A stretch of 64,000 bases of DNA from Flexivirga aerilata (GCF_013002715.1 NZ_JABENB010000001.1:1240001-1304000); one strand, 5' to 3'; shown: positions 35,244 through 43,981, numbered from the stretch's first letter. Numbers and translations: made by a program. Notes: generated by a model from the letters alone, not told the origin.

Positions 35244-36069
35244 CCTTGCGTCGGCGGGAGCGCGGCTGACAATGCTTGCACCAGAAGAGGTTTCGCCCAG
35301 CAAGCTCCTTTACTGACACCGGCGTGCCACACACCAGACACGGCAGGCCGGCGCGGCGATAGACGTAGACCTCGCCGCCGTGCTTGTCCACCCGTGGATC
35401 GCGGCCCATCGCCTCGGGCGTGTGCTCGGGGTAGACGGTGTCGATGCGGCCGTCGCGGACTCCGAGTGGCATCAGCTCGGTGAGGTCGTCCCAGAGCGCG
35501 TCGAATTCGCTTCTGCGCAGGTACTTCCCGGACATCATCGGGTCGATGCGGTGCCGGAAGAGCGTCTCGGCGCGGTAGATGTTGCCGACCCCGGCAAAGA
35601 TCTTCTGGTCCATCATCAGCACTCCGATCGGTGTGCTGGACCGGTGGATCCGCGCCCAGGCGACCTCGGGATCGGCGTCCGGGCGCAGCGGGTCCGGCCC
35701 GAGCTTGCCGACGATCTCGGCGATTTCGTCGGGCGAGCGCAGCTGACAGACGTTCGGCCCGCGCAACTCCATCGTCACGTCCGGGGCGTATGCCGTCAGA
35801 CGCCACCGCGCGTTCTCCGTCGGCGGCTCGGCCTCGGCAAAGAAGAAGAACTTGCCGATCAGTCCGAGATGGATGTGCACCTGCTCGGGCACACCCGCGA
35901 ACCTCAGAAACATGTGCTTGCCGAACGCCTCGGCACCCTCGAACTCGCGACCGTCGAGCAGCGCAGCTTCGGTGAACTTGCCCTGCGGGCTGGTGGAGCG
36001 GATCGTGCGATGGCCGAACTCGCGCCCCAGCTCACCGGCGATGCGGTGCGTGACGTGACCCTCCGGCAT
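35233..36069 (-). CDS. nei2: Fpg/Nei-family DNA glycosylase (Nei2-like)
   Basis: A 278-residue bifunctional base-excision-repair enzyme. The mature N-terminus is PEGH (catalytic Pro2 and Glu3), followed by GKFTEAA and GKHMFLRF. The H2TH region contains MDQKIFAGVGNIYRAETLFR, and the C-terminal zinc finger has CLVCGTPV and FWCKHC. The gene starts 3 bases after panD, so it is in the same transcript. Substrates are inferred to be oxidised pyrimidines, as for mycobacterial Nei2. Confidence 0.92.
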   Translation of the reverse strand: MPEGHVTHRIAGELGREFGHRTIRSTSPQGKFTEAALLDGREFEGAEAFGKHMFLRFAGVPEQVHIHLGLIGKFFFFAEAEPPTENARWRLTAYAPDVTMELRGPNVCQLRSPDEIAEIVGKLGPDPLRPDADPEVAWARIHRSSTPIGVLMMDQKIFAGVGNIYRAETLFRHRIDPMMSGKYLRRSEFDALWDDLTELMPLGVRDGRIDTVYPEHTPEAMGRDPRVDKHGGEVYVYRRAGLPCLVCGTPVSVKELAGRNLFWCKHCQPRSRRRKVTP

Positions 36070-36072
36070 ACG

Positions 36073-36492
36073 TCAGGTCGTCGCCGGGTGGCGTGGGTCC
36101 TGCAGCCCGCTGCCCTCGGGGGCCGAGGCGGGGTCGTGCCCGCAGTCGAACGCCTTGTTGTGCTCGTCGACGAAGACGACGTTGCCGGTGAACCCCCGCG
36201 CCTCGTCGTCGTCGACCTGCCCGTAACCGATGATGATCACCAGGTCGCCGACGTCGATCAGGTGGGCGGCGGCGCCGTTGATGCCGATGATCCCGCTGCC
36301 GGCGTCACCGGTGATGACGTAGGTCGTCAGGCGGTTGCCGTTGGTGATGTCGACCACGTCCACCTGCTCGCCCTCCAGCAGGTCGGCGTCCTGCATCAGC
36401 AGTGCGTCGATGGTGATCGAGCCGACGTAGTGCAGGTCGGCCTGGGTCACCGTGGCGCGGTGGATCTTGGACTTCATCATCGTCCGGAGCAT
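36073..36492 (-). CDS. panD: Aspartate 1-decarboxylase
   Basis: A 139-residue pyruvoyl enzyme making beta-alanine for pantothenate. Self-cleavage occurs between Gly24 and Ser25 in [24 protein letters not shown] and [15 protein letters not shown] are conserved. It is expressed as one chain that splits into alpha and beta. The C-terminal tail ([18 protein letters not shown]) is an extension typical of actinobacteria. Cotranscribed with nei2; panB and panC are not in the window. Confidence 0.95.
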   Translation of the reverse strand: MLRTMMKSKIHRATVTQADLHYVGSITIDALLMQDADLLEGEQVDVVDITNGNRLTTYVITGDAGSGIIGINGAAAHLIDVGDLVIIIGYGQVDDDEARGFTGNVVFVDEHNKAFDCGHDPASAPEGSGLQDPRHPATT

Positions 36493-36543
36493 GCTCCGAT
36501 CGTAGTCTCGCCCCGGCATACCTCCTCATCGAGCGGCCCACAA

Positions 36544-36596
36544 ACGCCTCGAGGGGCACAGCCGATCACGTGAATCGTCTGTGCCCCTCGAGGCGT
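36544..36596. terminator. Perfect 18-base-arm hairpin H4
   Basis: ACGCCTCGAGGGGCACAG (36544-36561) and its exact complement (36579-36596) around a 17-base loop that can pair CGAT with ATCG. It lies 15 bases after the importer binding-protein stop, toward panD, and probably terminates the minus-strand importer operon. The loop lacks similarity to H2/H3. Confidence 0.75.
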
Positions 36597-36611
36597 AGCT
36601 GTGCCCGTCGA

Positions 36612-37664
36612 TCACTTGGCGTTCTTGGCGAACTCCGTGGTGTAGGTCTTGGTGATGTCGATGGTGTCCTTCTTCGGCTTCACCGAGGGGGAGAAGGAGC
36701 CGAGCACCTCCAGGGCGTTCTTGGCGCCGGCCTCGTCGATCACGCCGGTGTCGTTGAACATGCCCTTGGAGTCGGTCAGCGCCTTGGTGTAGAGGCTCGG
36801 GTCGCTGCCCTTGTAGTCGGTCGGCATCTTGGCCGCGATCTGTGACGCATCGTTGGCCTTGATCCACTTCAGCGTCTTGACGAACGCGTTGGCGAGCTTC
36901 TGCACGGTCTGCGGGTTCTGCTTGACGTAGTCGCAGGACATGTAGAGCGAGCTCGCCGGGTAGAGGCCGCCGAGCGCGTCCTTCGTGCCGGCCTCGGTGC
37001 GCATGTCGAGCAGGATCTTGCCCTCGCCGGTCTTGGTCAGCTGGGCGACGGTCGGGTCGGTCGTCATGCCCGCGTTGATGCCGCCGGACTTCATCGACGC
37101 GATGAACGTCGAGTCGGCGCCCGCCTTGACCGTCGTGTACTGCGTGCCCGTGATGCCGGCCTTGCCGGTGAGGTATTGCGTGAGGAAGTCGGTCGAGCTG
37201 CCCTGACTGGTGACGCCGAGCTTCTTGCCCTTGAGGTGCTTGGTCGAGGTGATCGAGGCGGCGTCCTTCTTGGAGACCATCTCGACCTCGCCGGGCACGT
37301 TGGCGAACTGTACGACGCTCTCGAGGCACTTGCCCTTGGACTGCATGTCGATCGTGTGGTCGTAGAAACCGACCACGCCCTGCGCCTTGTTGGCCACCAA
37401 CGCCGTCTCGGCGGTGACGCCGGCCGGGGTGTCGACGAGTTCGACGTTGAGGCCCTGGTCCTTGAAGTAGCCGAGCTGCTGGGTCAGCGCGGCCGGCAGG
37501 TAGATCACCTTGCTCATCCCGCCGACCATGATCTGGACCTTGTCGCTCGAGCCGCCGCCGCTGGCGCCGCTCGCCGCGTTGTCCTTCTTGGTGGCGCACC
37601 CGCCGAGGGCGAGGACTCCCGCCATACCGAGGGCGGCCACACCGGCAATTCGCTTGTGCATCAT
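36612..37664 (-). CDS. ABC transporter binding lipoprotein (NitT/TauT type)
   Basis: A 350-residue lipoprotein. The signal peptide ends with lipobox LGGC (Cys23). The NMT1/THI5-like fold is recognised by YLPAALTQQLGYFKDQGLNVELVD and GITGTQYTTVKAGADSTFIASM. These proteins bind nitrate, taurine, sulfonates, thiamine precursors or similar small anions. AGGA precedes ATG 37664. It is the last gene of a three-gene importer operon (ATPase, permease, binding protein). The ligand cannot be told from sequence. Confidence 0.9.
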   Translation of the reverse strand: MMHKRIAGVAALGMAGVLALGGCATKKDNAASGASGGGSSDKVQIMVGGMSKVIYLPAALTQQLGYFKDQGLNVELVDTPAGVTAETALVANKAQGVVGFYDHTIDMQSKGKCLESVVQFANVPGEVEMVSKKDAASITSTKHLKGKKLGVTSQGSSTDFLTQYLTGKAGITGTQYTTVKAGADSTFIASMKSGGINAGMTTDPTVAQLTKTGEGKILLDMRTEAGTKDALGGLYPASSLYMSCDYVKQNPQTVQKLANAFVKTLKWIKANDASQIAAKMPTDYKGSDPSLYTKALTDSKGMFNDTGVIDEAGAKNALEVLGSFSPSVKPKKDTIDITKTYTTEFAKNAK

Positions 37665-37695
37665 GAGTTTTCCTGACTTTCGTGAAGGGGAGGGG

Positions 37696-38589
37696 TCAGA
37701 CCGCGACGGACTCGGACTGCGACGGGGGACGCCACTTGAGCAGGCGCCGCTCGACATACCCGAGGACGAGTTCGGCGATCAGGGCGAGCACCGTGCTGAT
37801 GACCATGCCGGCGTAGATCGCGGCCGAGTCGAACGAGGCGAGACCGGTCGAGATGAGCAGGCCGATGCCCTTGGTGGAGCCGGCGAACTCGCCGACGATC
37901 GCGCCGATCAGCGCGAAGCCGAACGCGGTGTGCAGCGACGCGAGGATCCACGAGGTGGCGCTGGGTACGACGATCGAGCGCAGCACCTGGAAGCGGCTCG
38001 CGCCGAGGATGCGGGCGTTGTTGACCAGGTTGCGGTCGACCTCGCGGGCGCCCTGGAAGGCGTTGAAGAAGACCGGGAAGAACACCAGCACCGTCGCGGT
38101 CGCGATCTTGGACTCCATGCCGAGCCCGAACCAGATGATGAAGATGGCGGCGAGCACGATGCGGGGCACGGCGTTGGCGGCCTGGATGAACGGCGCGAGC
38201 ACCTCCGACAACAACCGCGCCCGGCCGAGCAGGATGCCGAGGATGACGCCGGCGACGGCGCCGATGACGAATCCGTAGACCGCCTCCTGCATGGTGACCG
38301 AGATCTGCTCCCAGATCGAACCCTGCGCGGTGCCGTCGGTGAACCAGGTGACGAGCTTCTTCCAGATCAGGCTCGGCTTGGAGTAGAAGAACGGGTCGAA
38401 CCACAGGTTGACCGAGATCTCCCAGAACGCCAGCACCGCGACCAGCAGCGCGACGCGCAGCGTGTAGACGAGGGCCTTGTGGCGGCGGATCTGGGCGCGG
38501 GGGTCCTTCGTGGCGAGCGGCGTCGCCATACGGCCACTGGAAGCGCTGGCTTCGTCGGTCCCCGGGGCGTCGAGGGTGCTATGCGACAC
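37696..38589 (-). CDS. ABC transporter permease (NitT/TauT/SsuC type)
   Basis: A 297-residue permease with six membrane helices. The EAA-type loop is NNARILGASRFQVLRSIVVP, and PRIVLAAIFIIWFGLGM is the characteristic preceding segment of SsuC-like permeases. Start GTG 38589 overlaps the ATPase gene by 11 bases, so the two are coupled. It forms a homodimeric channel with the adjacent ATPase. Confidence 0.92.
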   Translation of the reverse strand: MSHSTLDAPGTDEASASSGRMATPLATKDPRAQIRRHKALVYTLRVALLVAVLAFWEISVNLWFDPFFYSKPSLIWKKLVTWFTDGTAQGSIWEQISVTMQEAVYGFVIGAVAGVILGILLGRARLLSEVLAPFIQAANAVPRIVLAAIFIIWFGLGMESKIATATVLVFFPVFFNAFQGAREVDRNLVNNARILGASRFQVLRSIVVPSATSWILASLHTAFGFALIGAIVGEFAGSTKGIGLLISTGLASFDSAAIYAGMVISTVLALIAELVLGYVERRLLKWRPPSQSESVAV

Positions 38590-39385
38590 GGGCTGCTCCT
38601 TGCTTGCGCGCCGTCTCCACCTCGGAGGACAGCGATTGCCAGACCTTGGAATAGGTTTCGATGAATTCGGGGGTGAGCCGCAGCTCCTCGACGTTGCGGG
38701 GACGCGGCAGGTTGATGCGGAAGTCGTCCTTGATCCGGGCCGGGCTCGCGGTCATCACCACGACGCGGTCGGCGAGGGCGATGGCCTCCTCCAGGTCGTG
38801 CGTGACGAAGATGACCGCCGTGCCGGTGCCCGACCAGAGGTCGAGCAGTTCGTTCTGCATGAGGGCCCGGGTCTGCACGTCGAGGGCGGAGAAGGGCTCG
38901 TCCATCAACAGGATGCGCGGCTCGTTGACCAGCGTCTGGGCGAGCGCGACGCGCTTGCGCATGCCGCCGGACAGCTGGTGCATGTAGGACTTCTCGAAGC
39001 CGGCGAGGCCGACGCGGGTGATCCAGTCCTGCGCGCGGTCGTGCGCCTCCGACTTGGAGACACCGCGCCAGATCGGGCCGGCGGCGACGTTGGCGATCAC
39101 GTTGCGCCAGGGGAGCATTGCGTCCGCCTGGAACATGTAGCCGACGCCGTCGGGGATGCCGCGCACCGGCGATCCGGCGACGTCGACCGTGCCCTCCGAC
39201 GGCGGCTCGAGGCCGGAGACGAGCGACAGGGTCGTCGACTTGCCGCAGCCGGTCGGGCCGACGACCGCGACGAATTCGCCTTCACCCACGGTCATCGAGA
39301 TGTCCGACACGGCGGTGTGGGTGCCGCCGTCGGCCTTGAGGAATCGTTTGGTCGCGTGTGACAGCTCGACGAGCGGTGGTGTCAT
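38579..39385 (-). CDS. ABC transporter ATPase (NitT/TauT type)
   Basis: A 268-residue ATPase. Walker A GPTGCGKST near 42-50, Q-loop in YMFQADAMLPW, signature LSGGMRKRVALAQ, Walker B ILLMDEPFSALD and H-loop VTHDLEEA are all intact. Start ATG 39385 has GGAAGGGGG upstream; further upstream in-frame starts run through the promoter region. A perfect CRP-type site (39410-39425) lies 25 bases upstream of the start, so the importer is probably under cAMP-CRP/GlxR control. Confidence 0.94.
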   Translation of the reverse strand: MTPPLVELSHATKRFLKADGGTHTAVSDISMTVGEGEFVAVVGPTGCGKSTTLSLVSGLEPPSEGTVDVAGSPVRGIPDGVGYMFQADAMLPWRNVIANVAAGPIWRGVSKSEAHDRAQDWITRVGLAGFEKSYMHQLSGGMRKRVALAQTLVNEPRILLMDEPFSALDVQTRALMQNELLDLWSGTGTAVIFVTHDLEEAIALADRVVVMTASPARIKDDFRINLPRPRNVEELRLTPEFIETYSKVWQSLSSEVETARKQGAARVA

Positions 39386-39409
39386 CGCGGCCCCCTTCCG
39401 TGGCGTTTT

Positions 39410-39425
39410 TGTGACCGCAGTCACA
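39410..39425. promoter_or_regulatory. CRP/GlxR-type site upstream of the ABC importer
   Basis: TGTGA-CCGCAG-TCACA exactly matches the CRP/FNR-family consensus TGTGA-N6-TCACA. Its 5' base lies 25 bases upstream of the ATPase start on the minus strand. Which CRP-family protein binds is unknown. Confidence 0.7.
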
Positions 39426-39538
39426 TCGTTCGGTTCGGGGCTGGACGTTAGGGGCAGCGCGGGATGGCGCGGCAGTCTTGCTCGCGTTGCTGCGTTTTCG
39501 CGCGCTCGGCGCGTTTTGCGCGTTTCGCACCGAGGGGG

Positions 39539-39554
39539 TGTGAGCCGTGTCACG
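39539..39554. promoter_or_regulatory. Second CRP/GlxR-type half-matched site
   Basis: TGTGA-GCCGTG-TCACG, one mismatch to the consensus, ending 3 bases before the kinase -10 box. It overlaps the expected -35 area, which for a CRP-family protein suggests repression or activation of the kinase promoter. Confidence 0.55.
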
Positions 39555-39557
39555 CAC

Positions 39558-39563
39558 TAGGGT
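39558..39563 (+). promoter_or_regulatory. -10 box TAGGGT of the kinase gene, leaderless type
   Basis: Hexamer 7 bases before the ATG at 39571, with no ribosome-binding site. Confidence 0.5.
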
Positions 39564-39570
39564 GACCGCC

Positions 39571-41205
39571 ATGATCCGCGCCACCGGACGCGATCAGCGG
39601 GCCCGCCGAGTCCCCTTCACCCGCCAGATGGTGCTGCTGCAGGTTGCCGTCGTCGCGGCGCTCGGTCTCGGCAGCCTGCTGGTTGCCGGCTTCTTCCTGC
39701 GCAGCACGCTGTCGACGCAGTATGAACAGCGTGCGCTCGCGGTTGCCCGCGCGGTCGCGTCGGATCCGGGACTCGCCGACGCCGTGGTGCGCGAGGACCA
39801 GCCACGGGTGCAGCAGATGGCGATGGCGCAGCAGAAGTCGACCCACGCGCTCTTCGTGGTCGTCACCGACGATCGCGGCATCCGGCTGGCGCACCCGGAC
39901 AGCGACGAGATCGGGAAGATGGTCAGCACCAACCCGCGCGAGGCGCTCGCCGGACGGGAGAACACCTCGATCGACCGCGGCACCCTGGGCCTGTCGGCGC
40001 GGGGCAAGGTGCCGCTGCGTGACGACACCGGCCGGGTGGTCGGCGAGGTGAGTGTCGGCTTCGCCGCGAGCGAGGTCGGCCACGCGCTGCGCAAGGCGTT
40101 GTTCGTCACCGCGCCCTGGACGTTGCTGGCGCTGCTCGTCGCGGTGCTGCTGACGACCATGCTCGGCCGCCGGCTCAAGCGGCTGACCCTCGGGCTGGAG
40201 CCGTCGGAGGTGGCCGACCTCGTGCGCGAACGCGAGGCGGTGCTGCACGGCATCAGCGAGGGTGTGCTCGCCGTCGACACCCGGCGGCGCGTCACGATGT
40301 GCAACGCAGAGGCAAAACGGCTGCTGGACAAGCAGATCGTGGTGGGTATGACGCTCGACGACCTCGAGTTGCCCGCCGGGCTGTCGCGATCGCTCTCGGC
40401 ACCCAGCCACGGGGACTCCGAGCTCGTGACCGCCGTCTCGGGCAGCCGGGTGCTGGTCGCGAAGCATCGACCGGTGCAACTGGAGGACGGCACCGACCTG
40501 GGTGCGGTGCTCACTGTGCAGGACCGCACCGAGCTCGAGCAGCTCACCAGCGAGCTCGCGGCGGTGCGCAACCTGACCGGTGCGCTCCGGGCACAGCGGC
40601 ACGAATTCGCCAACCGCATGCACACCGTCATGGGCCTGCTGCACACGCGCGCAGTGGACGACGCTATCGAATACCTTAGCGACAGTGCGAAATTCGCCAC
40701 CACCGACCAGTCGGAGAACTCCTCGGCGGTGCAGTCGAACACGATCCGGGCTTTCTTCGCCGGCAAGCAGTCGTATGCCGCGGAATCCGGCGTGCGGCTC
40801 ACTCTCTCGGAAGAGACCTGGGTGCCGCGCAAGCTGGTCGCGCCGGTCGAGGTGATCACCGTGCTCGGCAACCTGGTGGACAACGCGATCGAAGCGGCAC
40901 GCACGTCGGCGGCGCGGCCCGCCGTCGTCGAGGTCGACCTGCTCGCGGACGGCCGGACGCTCGTGATGTCGGTCGCCAACACCGGCGACGGCATCAGCGA
41001 GGAGCGCGCGGCGGCGATCTTCGTGGAGGGCGTCAGCTCCCGCGGGACTGGGCGCGGCATGGGTCTGGCGATCGCCTGCAGGACCGCGGAGGCACTCGGG
41101 GGTCAGCTGCGGCTCACGGCGCGCGGCGACGACAACGGCGAGACGGTGTTCGTGGCACACCTGCCGGGTGTGCTCGCGGACGAGGACCTCCGGGAGGGTC
41201 AGTGA
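39571..41205 (+). CDS. Sensor histidine kinase, CitA/DcuS type
   Basis: A 544-residue membrane kinase. TM1 (about 17-37), an extracellular Cache/PAS sensor (HALFVVVTDDRGIRLAHPDSDEIGK), TM2 (about 172-192), a cytoplasmic PAS domain (LHGISEGVLAVDTRRRV) and a SpoOB-like H-box (RAQRHEFANRMHTVMGLLH) come before the ATPase (NLVDNAIEAA, GDGIS, GTGRGMGLAIA). CitA/DcuS kinases sense citrate or C4-dicarboxylates outside the cell. The response regulator gene overlaps by 4 bases. An ATG at 39571 is preferred over GTG 39547. Confidence 0.92.
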   Translation: MIRATGRDQRARRVPFTRQMVLLQVAVVAALGLGSLLVAGFFLRSTLSTQYEQRALAVARAVASDPGLADAVVREDQPRVQQMAMAQQKSTHALFVVVTDDRGIRLAHPDSDEIGKMVSTNPREALAGRENTSIDRGTLGLSARGKVPLRDDTGRVVGEVSVGFAASEVGHALRKALFVTAPWTLLALLVAVLLTTMLGRRLKRLTLGLEPSEVADLVREREAVLHGISEGVLAVDTRRRVTMCNAEAKRLLDKQIVVGMTLDDLELPAGLSRSLSAPSHGDSELVTAVSGSRVLVAKHRPVQLEDGTDLGAVLTVQDRTELEQLTSELAAVRNLTGALRAQRHEFANRMHTVMGLLHTRAVDDAIEYLSDSAKFATTDQSENSSAVQSNTIRAFFAGKQSYAAESGVRLTLSEETWVPRKLVAPVEVITVLGNLVDNAIEAARTSAARPAVVEVDLLADGRTLVMSVANTGDGISEERAAAIFVEGVSSRGTGRGMGLAIACRTAEALGGQLRLTARGDDNGETVFVAHLPGVLADEDLREGQ

Positions 41206-41867
41206 GGAAGGTGCTGGTCGTCGACGACGACTTCCGGGTGGCGGGCGTGCACGCGTCCTACGCCGCCGCGGTGGACGGGCTGGAGGTCGCGGCCGTCGCG
41301 CACACCGCCGCGGCGGCGCTGGAAGCGGCCGATGCGCTGCGGCCGGAGCTGGTGCTCCTGGACAACTACCTGCCCGACCGTCCGGGTCTGGAGGTGTGCG
41401 CCGAGCTCGCGGCGACGTCGTGCGACGTCATCATGATCACGGCCGACTCCTCTGCGGAGACGGTGCGCGCCGCCTTCTCGGCGGGGGCGCTCAACTATGT
41501 CGTCAAACCCTTCCCGGCCGATCAGCTGATCCGGCGACTGAAGGCGTGGCAGCGTTATCGCGGGCGCGTCGACCGCGGCCTGCTCGACCAGGATCAGATC
41601 GACACCGCGCTGCGCGCGCTGCACGAGGGTGATCGTCCGCAGACCCCGAAGGGGCAGTCGTCGGTCACGGCGTCCCTGGTGCGCGACGCGCTCGAAGCCG
41701 CCGACGGGCCGACGACCGCGGCCGAGCTCGGCAGCGAGCTGGGCGTCGCACGGGCGACTGCACAGCGCTATCTGGCGGCGCTCGTCGACGAGGGCGTCGC
41801 GTCCATGCGCCTCAGGTATGGCGGGACCGGTCGGCCGGAACACGAATATGTCTGGAAGCGCGGCTGA
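41202..41867 (+). CDS. Response regulator, CitB/DcuR type
   Basis: A 221-residue partner of the preceding kinase, starting GTG 41202 inside its stop. The receiver has DDD at 8-10, phosphoryl Asp54 (LLDNYLPD) and Lys near 105 (VVKPF). The C-terminal domain has a wHTH (TAAELGSELGVARATAQRYL). No transporter gene of the usual citrate or C4-dicarboxylate type is adjacent; the divergent NitT/TauT importer is the only transport operon nearby and may be its target. Confidence 0.92.
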   Translation: MRKVLVVDDDFRVAGVHASYAAAVDGLEVAAVAHTAAAALEAADALRPELVLLDNYLPDRPGLEVCAELAATSCDVIMITADSSAETVRAAFSAGALNYVVKPFPADQLIRRLKAWQRYRGRVDRGLLDQDQIDTALRALHEGDRPQTPKGQSSVTASLVRDALEAADGPTTAAELGSELGVARATAQRYLAALVDEGVASMRLRYGGTGRPEHEYVWKRG

Positions 41868-41868
41868 T

Positions 41869-42678
41869 TCAGCGCACGCGCCACTTGCCCGGATCGGGCG
41901 GCGCCGGTGACGGTTGGATGTCGTCGTCGGTGAAGGGCTTCGCGGTGCCCCGCAGCGCAGCGGCCGGTCTGGCGGTCGCCGGCGCGGCCAGCCTGGGCAG
42001 CCGGCGCCTGACCTCGTCGATGTCGATCGGCGAATCCGACGCGAAGACAACGTAATTGCCGAAGCGCCGGCCTTTCATCACCTCGGCCGTGGCGAGCACG
42101 ATAGCGTGCGGGAAGCAGGTGGCGATGGTCGCGAGCGCCCTCGCGAGGTGCCGCCGGTCCGGCTCGTCCGCCAGGTTGAGCAGCGCGAGACCGCCCGGCT
42201 TGAGGACGCGGGCGTAGTGGGCGATCGCGGTCGGGGACAACAGGTCCGCGGGCACGCGGCCTGCGTCATACGCATCGAGGACGAGGGTGTCGGCGGCATC
42301 GTCGCGGAGCGCGGGAAGTCCGGTTGCCCCGTCCTGCGGGCGGATTCGGATGCGGTGGCCGCGGGGGAGCGGCAGTGCACCGCGCACTGCGTCGGTGAGG
42401 GCGGCGTCGGGTTCGAGGACGATCTGCGTCGAGCCGGGACGGGTGTGCTGGACGTATCGCGCGAGGGTGAGCCCGGCACCGCCGATGTGGGTGGCCGCGA
42501 CCGGCCCGGGTGGCAAGAGATCGATCCCGATCGCGAGCTGGGCGACGTACTCGAAGACGAGCAGCTCCGGGTCGGCCGGGTCGACGTGCGACTGCGGGTG
42601 ACCGTCGCGCAGCACGGTCACTCCACCGCGGTCGTCCGGCACGAACTCGAAGCCGCCGTCGGCGCTCGTGGGGCTCAC
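41869..42678 (-). CDS. Spermidine-synthase-like methyltransferase-fold protein
   Basis: A 269-residue protein of the spermine/spermidine synthase superfamily, resembling actinobacterial stand-alone members without the membrane half. ATHIGGAGLTLARYVQHTRPGSTQIVLEPD is the nucleotide-binding block (GGAG) and DTLVLDAYDAGRVPADLL the second signature. RARLKPGGLALLNLAD-type end (YARVLKPGGLALLNLAD) is intact. True aminopropyl transfer needs specific acidic residues that I cannot assign, so activity is open. Start GTG 42678 follows a TACCCT box on the minus strand. Confidence 0.8.
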   Translation of the reverse strand: MSPTSADGGFEFVPDDRGGVTVLRDGHPQSHVDPADPELLVFEYVAQLAIGIDLLPPGPVAATHIGGAGLTLARYVQHTRPGSTQIVLEPDAALTDAVRGALPLPRGHRIRIRPQDGATGLPALRDDAADTLVLDAYDAGRVPADLLSPTAIAHYARVLKPGGLALLNLADEPDRRHLARALATIATCFPHAIVLATAEVMKGRRFGNYVVFASDSPIDIDEVRRRLPRLAAPATARPAAALRGTAKPFTDDDIQPSPAPPDPGKWRVR

Positions 42679-42684
42679 CGGATC

Positions 42685-42690
42685 AGGGTA
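42685..42690 (-). promoter_or_regulatory. -10 box TACCCT, leaderless type
   Basis: Read on the minus strand, TACCCT lies 6 bases before the GTG at 42678. It overlaps a GTATGGCG octamer (42688-42695). Confidence 0.45.
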
Positions 42691-42726
42691 TGGCGCGGCG
42701 CGCGCCCTGCGGCAAGATGGTGCGAC

Positions 42727-43092
42727 GTGGCGGCTCGGAAGATCGACGCGGAGCAGGGACGTGCGGCAGTGCTGGCGTGGTGCGCCGACGCCGCGGTCGA
42801 TCGGGCGACCCTGGCGACGGCGGTGCGCTTCACCCTGCAAGAGCTCGCGCTGCAGGCGCCGGGCCGCAGCGTGGAGGTGCGGGTGCCGCCGTTCGGGGCG
42901 GTCCAGGTGGTGGAGGGGCTGACCCATCGTCGGGGCACGCCGCCGAACGTTGTTGAGTTGCAGCCGGATTCGTGGATGCAGCTGGTCGTGGGCGATGTCA
43001 CCTGGGAGCAGGCGGAGGCGGCCGGCCAGGTGTCCGCGTCCGGTTCGCGTGCTGACCTGTCGGCATACCTGCCGTTGCTGCGTCGGCCGTAG
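42727..43092 (+). CDS. SCP-like protein
   Basis: A 121-residue protein beginning VAARKIDAEQGRAAVLAWC. It resembles the bacterial sterol-carrier-like (SCP) proteins found near purF in actinobacteria; VRFTLQELALQAPGRSVEVRVPPFGAVQVV is the recognised central block. Cytoplasmic, no signal peptide. Whether it binds a lipid is unknown. Its TAG stop forms the first half of the next gene's -10 box. Confidence 0.8.
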   Translation: MAARKIDAEQGRAAVLAWCADAAVDRATLATAVRFTLQELALQAPGRSVEVRVPPFGAVQVVEGLTHRRGTPPNVVELQPDSWMQLVVGDVTWEQAEAAGQVSASGSRADLSAYLPLLRRP

Positions 43093-43095
43093 GCT
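43090..43095 (+). promoter_or_regulatory. -10 box TAGGCT overlapping the SCP stop codon
   Basis: TAG (43090-43092) is the stop of the SCP-like gene and the first half of TAGGCT, 7 bases before ATG 43103. A second case of a stop codon used as -10 box is at 16935. Confidence 0.6.
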
Positions 43096-43102
43096 TGGCG
43101 GC

Positions 43103-43981
43103 ATGCGCGTCGGCATCACGATCCTGCCCGAAGACCGCTGGGCGACCGCGGCCCCCAAGTGGGAGGCCGCGGAGCAGCTCGGCTTCGACCATGCCTGGAC
43201 CTATGACCACCTGGTCTGGGGCGGCCTGCCCGACGCACCCTGGTTCGGGACGACTCCGACGCTGACCGCGGCAGCCATGGTGACCTCGACGATCGGCCTC
43301 GGCACCTTCGTCACCTCGCCGAACTTCCGCCACCCGGTGACGTTCTCCCGCGACGTGCTGTCGCTGGACGACATCTCGGGCGGTCGCTTCCTGTGCGGCA
43401 TGGGCACCGGCGGAGACCTCGACTCGACCCTCCTCGGCGACTCCTACACGCTGCGGGAGCGGACCGACCGCTTCGCGGAGTTTGCGAGGCTGCTCGACCG
43501 GATCCTGCGTGAGGACCATGTCACGTATGACGGAAAGTTCTTCTCCGCCAACGACGCTCGCAGTCTGCCGGGCTGTGTGCAGCAGCCGCGCGTGCCGTTC
43601 CTGATCGCCGCGAACGGCCCGAAGGGGATGAAGCTGGCCGCTGAACTCGGTCAGGGCTGGGTCACCTACGGCAAGCCCGACGGCACCGAGGAGGAGTGGT
43701 GGGCGAGCCTCGCGTCGCTCGGTGCGCGGATGAGCGAGACGCTCGAGCAGGCCGGACGCGGCGACGAGGAAGGCTTCCAGCGGCACCTCAACCTGGACCC
43801 GTTCCGCAGGTCGTCGTTCGAGAGCGTCGGGCGTTTCGAGGACCTCGTCGGACGGGCCGGTGAGCTGGGGTTCACCGACGTGATCACGCACTGGCCGCGG
43901 TCGTCCGAGCCATATGAAGCGTCGGTCGAGACGATGGAAACCGTTGCGGCCGAGGTGCTTCCGCGGTTGAAGGTCAGCTGA
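43103..43981 (+). CDS. LLM-class flavin/F420-dependent oxidoreductase
   Basis: A 292-residue TIM-barrel enzyme of the luciferase-like family. Motifs: AWTYDHLVWGG, RHPVTFSRDVLSLDDISGGR (partly quoted: FSRDVLSLDDISGGRFLCGM), GPKGMKLAAELGQGW, and length near 290. In actinobacteria these often use F420. The substrate is unknown. TAGGCT gives a leaderless promoter. The last 8 bases overlap the GH gene on the opposite strand. Confidence 0.9.
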   Translation: MRVGITILPEDRWATAAPKWEAAEQLGFDHAWTYDHLVWGGLPDAPWFGTTPTLTAAAMVTSTIGLGTFVTSPNFRHPVTFSRDVLSLDDISGGRFLCGMGTGGDLDSTLLGDSYTLRERTDRFAEFARLLDRILREDHVTYDGKFFSANDARSLPGCVQQPRVPFLIAANGPKGMKLAAELGQGWVTYGKPDGTEEEWWASLASLGARMSETLEQAGRGDEEGFQRHLNLDPFRRSSFESVGRFEDLVGRAGELGFTDVITHWPRSSEPYEASVETMETVAAEVLPRLKVS

